Below, piece by piece: positions 34,535-42,124 of a stretch of DNA of 64,000 bases. The stretch comes from DAHUXN01 sp963729815 (lineage in GTDB: Bacteria; Acidobacteriota; Terriglobia; Acidiferrales; UBA7541). The notes below the pieces were generated by a model. That model was not told where the DNA came from. It was given only the letters and a program-made list of their open reading frames with translations, and made no database searches. The position numbers were made by a program, and so were the translations under genes. The stretch spans positions 1 to 64,000 of the forward strand of contig CAVSPU010000007.1 in assembly GCA_963729815.1 (NCBI GenBank), in the 5' to 3' direction. Position 1 is the first letter of the stretch. Each line of letters begins with the position of its first letter.

Positions 34535-35389
34535 TTATGTGCGAGTTGGCGGGGATTCTAATTCCGCGGGTTGGCGATTAGGAAGAGCGGAAGTTGGAGG
34601 CCGGGTGTTGGAGGTTCGAGATTTGGAAAAAGACGCATTTGATTTTTGCGGAGCGGTGGTGGAGACGTGCGCGGTCTGAGAAATCGATTGCGCGGGAGCG
34701 GAAGAGGTTTGAGAGGCTGCAAGAGAAGCATCGCCAGGAGCGGAGGTGGTTGACGGCGTTGGCGCGTCGTGGCGATAGACATTGTTGATGATGTGGACGC
34801 GCTTTTCGGGCTCGACCCATTGGTTCGTCTTGGTGAGGCAGGAATAGGCGCGGACGACGGCGACGATGCCGTGAGCGGTGGGCTGGACGCTGTCGGCCTG
34901 CTCGAGAAGGAGATCGAAGACGGCGCGAAGATTTTTGCTGCGGCGGGCGTAGAGGCCGGCGGCGCGTGCGTGGCGGTAGATGGAGGAGACGTCGAAAGGA
35001 GGATAATCGCCGAATTGATCGTGGATGGATTCCGGGCTGTGCCAGTGGATGAAAAGGTCCTCGATGGCTTCGCGTTCGGGGTGGCTGCAGATTTTGCATT
35101 TGCGGCGATGATGCTCGAAATCGGGATCGGAAGCGGTTTCAATTTTGCGTTTCAGTGTTTTCGAAGCGCGAAGAGAGGCTTTTGCGCGGGTCGAGGCGAT
35201 GGACTTGCATTTTTTCGACGATGATTTTTTGGCCGGAGGGTCGGAGGCCGCGGGCGAGGCGGGATTCGGTTCGCCGGTAAGAAGAGCGTCGACTTGCGCG
35301 GCGAGGAAGGCCGCTCGGGCCCGCCCAGGCGGGCAGGCGTACTCTGGCGAGCGGGCGTGCTGGGACATATTGGCTGAATTGGGCGCCAT
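34535..35389 (-). CDS. Acidobacterial hypothetical with CxxC and HTH-like region
   Basis: 284 residues, no named family. A basic N-terminal region (about 50-90) is followed by CKICSHPEREAIEDLFIHWH, a possible zinc site, and by SIHDQFGDYPPFDVSSIYRH, which looks like a helix-turn-helix used to bind DNA. A helical part follows (LEQADSVQPTAHGIVAVVRA). The C-terminal 80 residues are Ser/Pro/Thr-rich and disordered. Similar proteins recur in Acidobacteriota genomes (from memory). AAAGGAG lies seven bases before the ATG. A 16-bp GC palindrome is inserted in the N-terminal part. The 223 bases between it and the SelW-like gene hold nothing evident. Confidence 0.7.
   Translation of the reverse strand: MAPNSANMSQHARSPEYACPPGRARAAFLAAQVDALLTGEPNPASPAASDPPAKKSSSKKCKSIASTRAKASLRASKTLKRKIETASDPDFEHHRRKCKICSHPEREAIEDLFIHWHSPESIHDQFGDYPPFDVSSIYRHARAAGLYARRSKNLRAVFDLLLEQADSVQPTAHGIVAVVRAYSCLTKTNQWVEPEKRVHIINNVYRHDAPTPSTTSAPGDASLAASQTSSAPAQSISQTAHVSTTAPQKSNASFSKSRTSNTRPPTSALPNRQPAELESPPTRT
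35319..35334. repeat. 16-bp GC palindrome inside coding sequence (copy 3)
   Basis: GCCCGCCCAGGCGGGC within the N-terminal codons of the CxxC/HTH-like gene, read there as CPPGRA. Confidence 0.7.
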
Positions 35390-35792
35390 GGTGAATCTCC
35401 TTTTAGTTTTATGTGATTAGACTTACGTCAGGTTGGCGGCTCCGGTCGACCTGATTGCGACGGAAGCCGATACTCTTGGCGGTAAGTTATCATAAAGGTA
35501 ATGGGATTGCAAGGGGGAAATGGAGTTTGCGGAAAAATAAAAAACGGAAAGAAAGGAGTTAGAGCCAGCGGCGAGCTACAAGTAAAAACGAAGACCTCGC
35601 GCGGATGAAGCGGTCGAATGGAAGGACATTTGGGTGCGGTGTCTTTGTCGTGGCTGAAGCCTGCCTGCGGCAGGCAGGCCACGACCCACAAAACTGATTC
35701 CCACCCTTCGCGACTTCTTCAATTTGGGCTGCTTGCCGCAGCCCGGACGCGAAGGATGGGTCACCCGGCGAACGCTGGGCTCGGCGAGCGAC
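35390..35792. repeat. Upstream part of the RAYT island: palindromes
   Basis: Gene-free. 35659-35679 is a 21-base palindrome (GCCTGCCTGC, one-base centre, GCAGGCAGGC), itself enclosed by TCGTGGC/GCCACGA. 35698-35763 is a family C element (CCCACCCTTCGCG ... CGCGAAGGATGGGTCACC) with an additional inner hairpin. The first 250 bases show only the upstream region of the CxxC/HTH-like gene. Confidence 0.65.
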
Positions 35793-35853
35793 TTTTTGGA
35801 GTGCGGCGATCCGCTTCGCGGACTCCGGCGAAGCCGGAGCTCGACGCCGCTTT
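35793..35853. repeat. Two-hairpin REP left of RAYT (family D)
   Basis: Starts TTTTTGGAGTGCGGCG, with hairpins TCCGC/GCGGA and CTCCGGC/GCCGGAG, and ends CTCGACGCCGC. GGAG stands at the 5' foot. An inverted, nearly identical copy lies at 36479-36540 on the other side of the transposase gene. Confidence 0.8.
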
Positions 35854-35885
35854 GCTTTTGGGGATTAGGAACGTAAACTCCGCCC

Positions 35886-36440
35886 ATGCCGGATTGGCCT
35901 CACAGTCCCACGCATCGGTTGAGCGCGGCTGGCGCGTACATTGTTACGGCAGGAACGTATCAGAAGCAGTCTTTCTTCGGTTCGCGAGAACGGCTCAATT
36001 TCCTATGCGAAACGCTGCTGGGCCTGGCTGCGGATTACAAATTACAGCTTGAGGCTTGGGCGGCGTTTCCGAATCACTATCACTTCATTGCGACTTCACC
36101 GGCGAGAACTGCGGACCTACGACGATTTATCGGCCACTTGCATGCCGTGACGGCGAAGGAGGTGAATCGGCTTGACAGAACGCCCGCGCGAAGAGTGTGG
36201 TATCAATATTGGGATTCGCGCATTACTTATCAGAAGTCCTATCTTGCGCGGTTGAATTATGTGCATTCGAACGCGGTGAGGCATGGGTTGGTCCGCGGGC
36301 CGGAGCGGTACGAATGGTGTTCGGCGGGGTGGTTTCAAAGGACGGCGGAAAGATCGTTCTATGAAACGGTGATGCGGATGAGATCAGAAGGTATAAGGAT
36401 CAAGGATGATTTCCCGGTGAACTCGGCGGAGATTGAGTAG
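35886..36440 (+). CDS. REP-associated tyrosine transposase (RAYT, Y1_Tnp)
   Basis: Single-strand DNA nuclease of the Y1/HUH superfamily, 184 residues. The metal-binding HUH motif is NHYHFIA (His64 and His66) after EAWAAFPN. The tyrosine helix lies in SYLARLNYVHSNAVRHGLV, where the usual family form is YIHxNPVKxGLV. Known RAYTs cut and join REP sequences bearing GTAG or GGAG at the stem foot. Here inverted family D REPs with GGAG frame the gene, so the unit looks like a complete REP-RAYT cassette. It lies between the CxxC/HTH-like gene and the DpnI-like gene. Confidence 0.92.
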   Translation: MPDWPHSPTHRLSAAGAYIVTAGTYQKQSFFGSRERLNFLCETLLGLAADYKLQLEAWAAFPNHYHFIATSPARTADLRRFIGHLHAVTAKEVNRLDRTPARRVWYQYWDSRITYQKSYLARLNYVHSNAVRHGLVRGPERYEWCSAGWFQRTAERSFYETVMRMRSEGIRIKDDFPVNSAEIE

Positions 36441-36478
36441 GGCGAGGCGACGAGTCGGCGTTGTTTGGGGCTGCGGGA

Positions 36479-36540
36479 AGGCGGCGTCGAGTTCCGGCTT
36501 CGCCGGAATCCGCGGAGCGGACCGCCGCACTCCAAAAAAG
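36479..36540. repeat. Two-hairpin REP right of RAYT (family D, inverted)
   Basis: Reverse complement of the element at 35793-35853 with a few changes, several of them paired within stems. It ends one base before the stop codon of the DpnI-like gene. Confidence 0.8.
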
Positions 36541-36541
36541 C

Positions 36542-37309
36542 TCAGCGGAGGCGATAGTGGCCGCGGGCGAGGAATTGGAGGAGGCCGAGGTCGCGAAGGA
36601 TTTGGAGTTGCTGGCGGATTTTGTCGCGGACGTGGCGATTCGAGGGATGGAGCGACGCGAGATGAGGTTCGAGGGAGTAGGCGTCGGAGAGAGAGAAAGT
36701 TTGTTTGTGGAGGGAGCGGACGAGATTGAGGACGTCGAGTGTCCAGCCGCGTATTTCGGGGCGCAATTTTGAGAGCGGACGGACCTTCGCGTATTGTTTG
36801 CGCGCGAGCGACGGATTCGTCTGTTTGCCGTCGGTGACGAGCAGAATTCGTGCGTCCGATGGAATTTCGGTTAGAAGGATGTTGCAGCCGACCCATCCGG
36901 CGCGGCGGGCCGTTGCGGAAAGCGGTTTTCGTTTTTCGATGGCCGAGATGGAAAAGGCAAACTCTGGAACGAGAAAGACGTTTCGTACGGTCCAGCTGGC
37001 GAGGTCGTAATGGAGGGCAACGAGGTTAGGAGTTTCGTCGGCGCGGATTTTTTGGAGCATCGTCGCGTAGGCGGCATCCAGAATTTTGCCGCCAAATGAG
37101 TGAGATTGCGCCTTGAGTTGAAACGAGGCTTCACAATTGGGGCAGGCGTAATCGACGGCGGCTGTGTTTGGTGGAGAACAGGAAAGTTCATCAGAAGCGC
37201 AATTCAAACAATATAGATTTTTCGACGCCCATGTTTCGGTGGCTATGCGAGCGCGCTGGGAATTGCTTTTGTAGCGTTCGAGACCCGCGCGCGGGAGTTG
37301 GAGTTGCAC
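36542..37309 (-). CDS. DpnI-family endonuclease with Glu64-to-Gln change
   Basis: Homologue of DpnI, the type IIM enzyme that cuts G(m6A)TC, 255 residues, matched from memory over its whole length: ERYKSNSQRARIATETW, DAAYATMLQKIRADETPN, TARRAGWVGCNI and, in the winged helix, VRDKIRQQLQILRDLGLLQF. Four zinc Cys (34, 37, 56, 59), Asp53 and Lys66 occupy the DpnI positions, and the methyl-sensing Trp (138 in DpnI) is present near 139. The catalytic Glu64 is Gln (SFQLKAQ). A Q-x-K variant is natural in some PD-(D/E)xK nucleases, so activity is open. GTG 37309 aligns with the DpnI start. It follows the methyltransferase gene by 12 bases. Confidence 0.9.
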   Translation of the reverse strand: MQLQLPRAGLERYKSNSQRARIATETWASKNLYCLNCASDELSCSPPNTAAVDYACPNCEASFQLKAQSHSFGGKILDAAYATMLQKIRADETPNLVALHYDLASWTVRNVFLVPEFAFSISAIEKRKPLSATARRAGWVGCNILLTEIPSDARILLVTDGKQTNPSLARKQYAKVRPLSKLRPEIRGWTLDVLNLVRSLHKQTFSLSDAYSLEPHLASLHPSNRHVRDKIRQQLQILRDLGLLQFLARGHYRLR

Positions 37310-37321
37310 GCGGCGATTAGA

Positions 37322-38461
37322 TCACGTTCCATCCCGCAGATAAATCTCTGTTTCGGTCTTGATGATGAACATAACTTCGGTCTGACTGCGCGAGCTTAGC
37401 GTGAATTTGGCCCAGGCTTCTTCGAGGGAATCGGCGGGCGCGGAGTAGATGACTTCGCGGCGAAGCGAGCCGACGAAATAATAATTGCGTTCGCGGCGGA
37501 CGAGTTTTGCGCTGAGAGCGGCGGTCATATTCAGGTTGTTTGATCGATCCATAGGATCGGGAGGGCGATCAAGGGAAAAGTGGAGGCAGGAGAGAGAAAT
37601 ATCGACCTGCACCAAATCGGAACAGAGGCGCTGAACGGTTAAGTTAAGCCAGACGGTGTCGGCTTCGATGCCGAGAGCGCCGCGCGAGAGGCGGAGGGCG
37701 GCGAGGGCGGAGGTGCCGGAGCCGAGGAAAGGGTCGAGGACGAGGTCGCCTTCGGTAGAGGAGGCGAGAAGGATGCGTTCGAGAAGCTTGAGGGGCTTCT
37801 GCGTGGGATGCTTGCCGAATTTTTTCTCGTCAGTGGCGGGAGGGAGAATCTGCCAAACGCTTTTCATCTGGCGGCCGTCGTTGATTTGCTTCATGAGCTT
37901 GTAATTGAATTTGTGGCGGCTCTTTTTGTCGCGCGCGGCCCAGATGATGGTCTCGGTGGCGTGAGTGAAATAGCGGCAGGAGAGATTGGGCGGAGGATTG
38001 GGCTTGACCCAGGAAATGTCGTTGAGGAGCTTGAAGCCGAGTTGCTGCATGGCGAAGCCGACGGAATGAATGACGTGGCTGGTGCCGGAGACCCAGATGG
38101 AGCCGTCGGGTTTGAGAACGCGCTGGCAGGCGGCGAGCCAGGCGCGATTGAATTCATGAACTTTGTCAAATCTGACCCTTACCGGGTCAAGGTCGGCGCC
38201 GGGGAGCTTGTCCCATGCGCCTTTGTTGACGCTGACCATGCGTCCGGCGTGGCAGGTGATGCCGCCGTTGGAGAGGAAGTAAGGAGGGTCGGCGAAGATG
38301 AGGTCGATGGAGGATGCAGGGAGGGCGGCGAGAATTTCGAGGCAGTCGCCCTGGTAGATTTTGATGTGGTGCTTGGCGTCGTGAAAGGCGGGCTCACCTA
38401 GGCGAGCAGGCTCCGGAAGAACGGAGGCGGCGTGAGGCGGAGTGTGTCCGGGAAGCCTCAT
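37322..38461 (-). CDS. Adenine-specific DNA methyltransferase, DpnA-like
   Basis: Beta-class N6-adenine methyltransferase. Motif IV comes first (IFADPPYFLSNGGITCHAGR), then SVNKGAWDKLPG, SWVKPNPPPNLSCRYFTHAT, motif X HPTQKPLKLLERILLASS and motif I LDPFLGSGTSA. The pattern is close to DpnA, the second GATC methylase of the DpnII system. After about residue 270 it has an extra C-terminal domain of roughly 100 residues with no recognised family. The start is uncertain: the first 30 residues lie in repeat sequence (a palindrome read as PARLGE), and an ATG 38461 or a start closer to HHIKIYQGD is possible. Operon with the DpnI-like gene. Confidence 0.9.
   Translation of the reverse strand: MRLPGHTPPHAASVLPEPARLGEPAFHDAKHHIKIYQGDCLEILAALPASSIDLIFADPPYFLSNGGITCHAGRMVSVNKGAWDKLPGADLDPVRVRFDKVHEFNRAWLAACQRVLKPDGSIWVSGTSHVIHSVGFAMQQLGFKLLNDISWVKPNPPPNLSCRYFTHATETIIWAARDKKSRHKFNYKLMKQINDGRQMKSVWQILPPATDEKKFGKHPTQKPLKLLERILLASSTEGDLVLDPFLGSGTSALAALRLSRGALGIEADTVWLNLTVQRLCSDLVQVDISLSCLHFSLDRPPDPMDRSNNLNMTAALSAKLVRRERNYYFVGSLRREVIYSAPADSLEEAWAKFTLSSRSQTEVMFIIKTETEIYLRDGT
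38392..38407. repeat. 16-bp GC palindrome inside coding sequence (copy 4)
   Basis: GCTCACCTAGGCGAGC (one mismatch), in the N-terminal codons of the methyltransferase, read on the minus strand as PARLGE. Confidence 0.65.
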
Positions 38462-38701
38462 TTGTTTGGACAGGCGAAAAGCAGATCCCTCGCCGCCGTT
38501 CGCACACAACGCGACCGGGCTCGGGATGACAGATTAAAAGCAACAACCCCACCCTTCGCGGACGGCGCGAAGGATGGGGCACCCGCAGAATCGGATGATG
38601 GCGCGGATGGCGATGGAGTGGAGGCGCGGGACATTTAGGTGACGGATCCGGATCGTTGATCAAATTGGGCCGTTGATCAAGTGGTATCGGAAGGAAGTAA
38701 T

Positions 38702-38757
38702 GGGTCAGTTTGAATTTCGACTCCTTGTGTCACGATCCAGGAAATTCAAACTGACCC
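38702..38757. repeat. 56-bp inverted-repeat element (copy 1)
   Basis: Arms GGGTCAGTTTGAATTT and AAATTCAAACTGACCC with a 24-base middle containing TGTGTCACGATC. Other copies: 38914-38969 and 58336-58391. Confidence 0.85.
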
Positions 38758-38913
38758 GCTACCGAAGGGCAGTCGCGAGGGGAGGGTCAAAGACCCCACC
38801 CTTCGCGGAAGGCGCGAAGGATGGGGCACCCGCAAAGGCGAAAGCCTCACGTCAGCCGGCAAAGAGCGCCTGCGGGACGTGAGCTACAAAAACCGCTTCG
38901 AGGAGGGAGAGGC

Positions 38914-38969
38914 GGGCCAGTTTGAATTTCGACTTTTTGTGTCACGATCAAGAAAATTCAAGCCGACCC
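38914..38969. repeat. 56-bp inverted-repeat element (copy 2)
   Basis: Same element as 38702-38757 with arms slightly decayed (GGGCCAGTTTGAATTT/AAATTCAAGCCGACCC); the middle keeps TGTGTCACGATC. Confidence 0.8.
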
Positions 38970-39135
38970 CGCTAGCGAAGGGCAGTGGCGAGTGAAACGA
39001 AAAGCCTCACGTCAGCTGGCAAAGAGCGCCGGCGGGACGTGAGCTACAAAAAGCGAGGCGGCGCGACGACCTGCCGTGCAAAGGAGGCACTTCAGACTTG
39101 CCGGCGACGGGTTCCCGTAGATCCTGCCAGTTCTT

Positions 39136-39786
39136 TCAGTCGGGGCCGAGGGGGAGGAAGTACTGCGTGCCTTTCACGGGCTGGCGCAGCCGGCGGAGAA
39201 GCTCCTGCAGATCGGTGTTGCGCTCCACGAAGTCGATGTCCGAAGTGTCCACGACCAGCAGGTTCGCGCCGGTATAGCGAAAGAAGAAGTGTTCATAAGC
39301 CTGCGCGACCGTTTCCAAATACTCGGGCGAAATATGCGATTCCTCGCGCGCGCCTTTTTTCTCGATGCGCTGGCGCAGCACTTCCGGCTTGGCCTGAAGA
39401 TAAATCACCAGGTCGGGGACGGCCACGGACGTCGCCAGCATTTCGTAATAGCGCTCGTAAAGTTTCAGCTCTTCGTTGTCGAGATTGATGTAGGCGAAGA
39501 TTTTGTCTTTCTCGAAAAGGAAATCGCTGACCATCGGGCCGGGTTTTTTCTCGCGGTCGATGTCGATCAGCCGCTGGTGGCGCTCCATCAGGAAATGCAT
39601 TTGCGTGGCGAACGCCGCGCCGCGCCTCTCATCGTAGAAGTCGCTGAGAAACGGATTGTCCTCGCAGTCGAAAACGCGCCGCGCGTGCAGCCGTTCGGCG
39701 AGAATTCTCGCCAGCGTGGATTTGCCGACTCGTATTGGTCCTTCGATGGCGAAGTAGCGCGGCGGCTTGAATTTGGGGTCCGGCAT
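39136..39786 (-). CDS. Deoxynucleoside kinase
   Basis: Deoxyadenosine/deoxyguanosine kinase-type enzyme (dNK family), 216 residues, salvaging deoxynucleosides with ATP. The P-loop is FAIEGPIRVGKSTLA near residue 13-27. A substrate region DERRGAAFATQMHFLMERH, the Arg-containing VIYLQAKPEVLRQRI and the lid EKKGAREESHISPEYL follow the family order. There is no strong ribosome site before ATG 39786. It is the first of several minus-strand genes after the REP field. Confidence 0.9.
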   Translation of the reverse strand: MPDPKFKPPRYFAIEGPIRVGKSTLARILAERLHARRVFDCEDNPFLSDFYDERRGAAFATQMHFLMERHQRLIDIDREKKPGPMVSDFLFEKDKIFAYINLDNEELKLYERYYEMLATSVAVPDLVIYLQAKPEVLRQRIEKKGAREESHISPEYLETVAQAYEHFFFRYTGANLLVVDTSDIDFVERNTDLQELLRRLRQPVKGTQYFLPLGPD

Positions 39787-39855
39787 AACCGCGGCATTAT
39801 AGCAAATGCAACTCGCCCGCGCGGCAACTCAGCGAACGGCGCTGCGAGCAAGGAA

Positions 39856-41253
39856 TTACGATTTGCGTTTGCGCGCTTTCGCTGGTTTGAAGCGCGCGGT
39901 GAAGTGGCGCAAGAACGGCGCCTGGTAGGTCAATTCGAGGCCGCGGACTTTTTCGCGGCGGCGCCAGACTTCCAGAATCACTTCGACGACGTAATCGATG
40001 TGCGATTGCGTGTAAACGCGGCGAGGAATGGCGAGGCGCAGCAAGTCCATGGGCCCGGGATGCTCGACGCCTTTTTCGTCGCGCTTGCCGAACATGAGCG
40101 TGCCGATTTCGACCGAGCGGATTCCGCCTTCGAGGTAAAGTTCGGCGGCGAGCGCCACGCCGGGAAATTGCACGGGCGGCACGTGCGGCAAAAATGCGCG
40201 AGCGTCGATGTAAATCGCGTGGCCGCCCGGCGGCTGGACGATGGGCACGCCTTCGGCGGAAATGTGATCGCCAAGATACGCCGTGGAAACAATGCGGTAA
40301 TTCAAATAATCCTCGTCGAGCGCTTCATTCAGTCCGACGGCGATGGCGTCGAGATCGCGGCCGGCGAGACCGCCGTAAGTCGGGAAGCCCTCGGTGAGAA
40401 TCAGCAAATCTTTTTCCTGCTGCGCGAGCAGATCGTCGTTGGTGCACAAAAATCCGCCGATATTCGCGAGGCCGTCTTTTTTCGCGGACATGGTGCAGCC
40501 GTCGGCGTGGCGAAACATTTCCTGGGCGATTTCGCGCGGAGTTTTTTTCGCGTAGCCGGGCTCGCGGAGCTTGATGAAATAAGAATTTTCGGCGAAGCGG
40601 CACGCATCGATATAGAGCGGAATCTTGTGGCGAGCGCAGATTTTTTTCACGGCCTTGATGTTTTCGAGAGAGACGGGCTGGCCGCCGCCGGAATTGTTCG
40701 TCACGGTAAGCATGACGAGCGGAACGCGCTTCGCGCCGACTCGCTCGATGATTTCGTTGAGCTTCGCCGTGTCCATGTTGCCCTTGAAGGGATGACGAGT
40801 CTGCGGCTGGAGAGCTTCGGCGATGGGAATGTCGAGCGCTTCGGCGCCGACGAATTCGCAATTCGCGCGCGTGGTGTCGAAATGCGTGTTGTTGGGGACG
40901 ACGTCGCCTTTCTTGCACATGACGCCGAAAAGAATTCGCTCGGCGGCGCGGCCTTGATGCGTGGGAATCACGTGCTTGAATCCCATGATGGATTGAATTG
41001 CTTCGCGGAAGCGCTTGAAGCTGGGCGAGCCGGCGTAGGATTCGTCGCCGCGCATCATCGCGGCCCATTGCTCGGTGGACATGGCGTTCGTGCCGGAGTC
41101 GGTGAGCAGGTCGATCAAAATATCGTCGGAAGCGATCAAAAAAAGATTGTAGCCGGCGGCTTCGAGGAATTTTTGGCGTTCGCTTCGCGTTGTGCGCCGG
41201 ACGCGTTCAATGGATTTGATGCGAAACGGCTCGATGATCGTTTTGATGGGCAT
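39856..41253 (-). CDS. tnaA: Tryptophanase
   Basis: PLP beta-eliminating lyase of about 465 residues that splits tryptophan into indole, pyruvate and ammonia. The Schiff-base Lys is in MSAKKDGLANIGG. The family contains both tryptophanase and tyrosine phenol-lyase. Three positions that separate them are of tryptophanase type here: Val and Ile in RSVEIG (Met379 and Arg381 in the phenol-lyase) and His in LRHFTARF (Phe448 there). ATG 41253 is chosen; a TTG two codons earlier is closer to GGAG. No tnaC-like leader or permease is evident upstream. Confidence 0.9.
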   Translation of the reverse strand: MPIKTIIEPFRIKSIERVRRTTRSERQKFLEAAGYNLFLIASDDILIDLLTDSGTNAMSTEQWAAMMRGDESYAGSPSFKRFREAIQSIMGFKHVIPTHQGRAAERILFGVMCKKGDVVPNNTHFDTTRANCEFVGAEALDIPIAEALQPQTRHPFKGNMDTAKLNEIIERVGAKRVPLVMLTVTNNSGGGQPVSLENIKAVKKICARHKIPLYIDACRFAENSYFIKLREPGYAKKTPREIAQEMFRHADGCTMSAKKDGLANIGGFLCTNDDLLAQQEKDLLILTEGFPTYGGLAGRDLDAIAVGLNEALDEDYLNYRIVSTAYLGDHISAEGVPIVQPPGGHAIYIDARAFLPHVPPVQFPGVALAAELYLEGGIRSVEIGTLMFGKRDEKGVEHPGPMDLLRLAIPRRVYTQSHIDYVVEVILEVWRRREKVRGLELTYQAPFLRHFTARFKPAKARKRKS

Positions 41254-41337
41254 AGGCAATTATCTCCGGGCGAAGGGCAATGCGAAAGGATACACCCGCG
41301 CGGCCGCGCGTCATACAAGACGGGCGAATGTTGCAGG

Positions 41338-42069
41338 TCAGATGAGGCCGGGAACCAGCGCCCAGGTGTGGCGCTTATAAGCGTCGTACTCCGCGCCGAA
41401 AGTCTCGCGCAGAATGTTTTCCTCCATGCGAATTTTGCGCCAATACGCGAATGCCAGGATGGCGATGCCAACCAGCGCGCGGATTTGATTGCACACGAGA
41501 GCTGTGCCGCAGAACATGCCGAACATGGAGGTGTAAATGGGATGCCGCAAGAGGCGATAGGGGCCGGAGCGAACCAGTTGATGCTCCGTGGAGATCCTGA
41601 CTGCCGCGCTCCAGTTACGTCCGAGATGGCGCCGGGCCCAGATGGCCAGCAAGAATGAGAGCGATTGGAGAGTGAGGCCGATCGGGACGAGGAGCGGCGC
41701 GGCGGGCAAAAATCTTCTCAGCAGCCCGGGAACAGGAATGAAAAGGAGCAGGAACGCGATGGTGATAAGGATTTGGTGAAAGCGGCTGGATTTTTGGGAC
41801 TCCGCGTTTTTTGATGGCGCGGAGTTTTTCGCGGCAACGGTCCAGTAAACGTCGCGGACAATCCAAATGCCGGCGGAAAGCCACATTCCCAGCCGCGGCC
41901 GAAAATGAATGACCGAAACAACGATGAGGGCCAGGAGAATGAGAAGGATGGCGGCGCTGCGCACCAACCGGAACGGCGTCAAGACCACGGTCTTCTGGCC
42001 GATCGTGACGGAGCGCGTCTTTTTGGCAGGAGTCTGCTGCGTTTTCTCTGAGCCGTTTGCGCCCGTCAT
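41338..42069 (-). CDS. Isoprenylcysteine carboxyl methyltransferase family protein
   Basis: Membrane methyltransferase-like protein of 243 residues with about five hydrophobic segments. The SAM-binding end carries LVRSGPYRLLRHPIYTSMFG and RMEENILRETFGAEYDAYKR, the RHPxYxG and EExxL pattern of the ICMT/PEMT superfamily. Substrate unknown. It is distinct from the ICMT-like protein at 20657-21406, which has a different N-terminus. Co-oriented with tnaA and the M42 peptidase gene. Confidence 0.87.
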   Translation of the reverse strand: MTGANGSEKTQQTPAKKTRSVTIGQKTVVLTPFRLVRSAAILLILLALIVVSVIHFRPRLGMWLSAGIWIVRDVYWTVAAKNSAPSKNAESQKSSRFHQILITIAFLLLFIPVPGLLRRFLPAAPLLVPIGLTLQSLSFLLAIWARRHLGRNWSAAVRISTEHQLVRSGPYRLLRHPIYTSMFGMFCGTALVCNQIRALVGIAILAFAYWRKIRMEENILRETFGAEYDAYKRHTWALVPGLI

Positions 42070-42124
42070 GATTCACTCTTCCAAACCACAATCGCTCAGA
42101 CACGCACGCCGTTCCAGCCAGCAT

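Larger units (their letters stand above)
38462..39135. repeat. REP field between methyltransferase and nucleoside kinase
   Basis: Gene-free stretch packed with repeats: a TCATCCCGAGC-type repeat (38477-38531, reverse), family C hairpins at 38547-38585 and 38793-38832 (arms CCCTTCGCG/CGCGAAGG), family A in reverse at 38837-38888 and 38999-39048, and two copies of a 56-bp inverted-repeat element listed separately. The order C-E-C-A-E-A suggests serial insertion. Confidence 0.75.

Noticed and set aside
38462..39135. CRISPR array in the repeat-dense tract
   Set aside because: Repeats belong to several families, are not evenly spaced, occur in both orientations and are hairpins rather than short direct repeats with unique spacers.
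39289..41658. Very long open plus-strand frame (789 codons) over the kinase and tryptophanase genes
   Set aside because: It is exactly antisense to two clearly recognised genes and has no family resemblance. GC-rich third positions keep such frames open.
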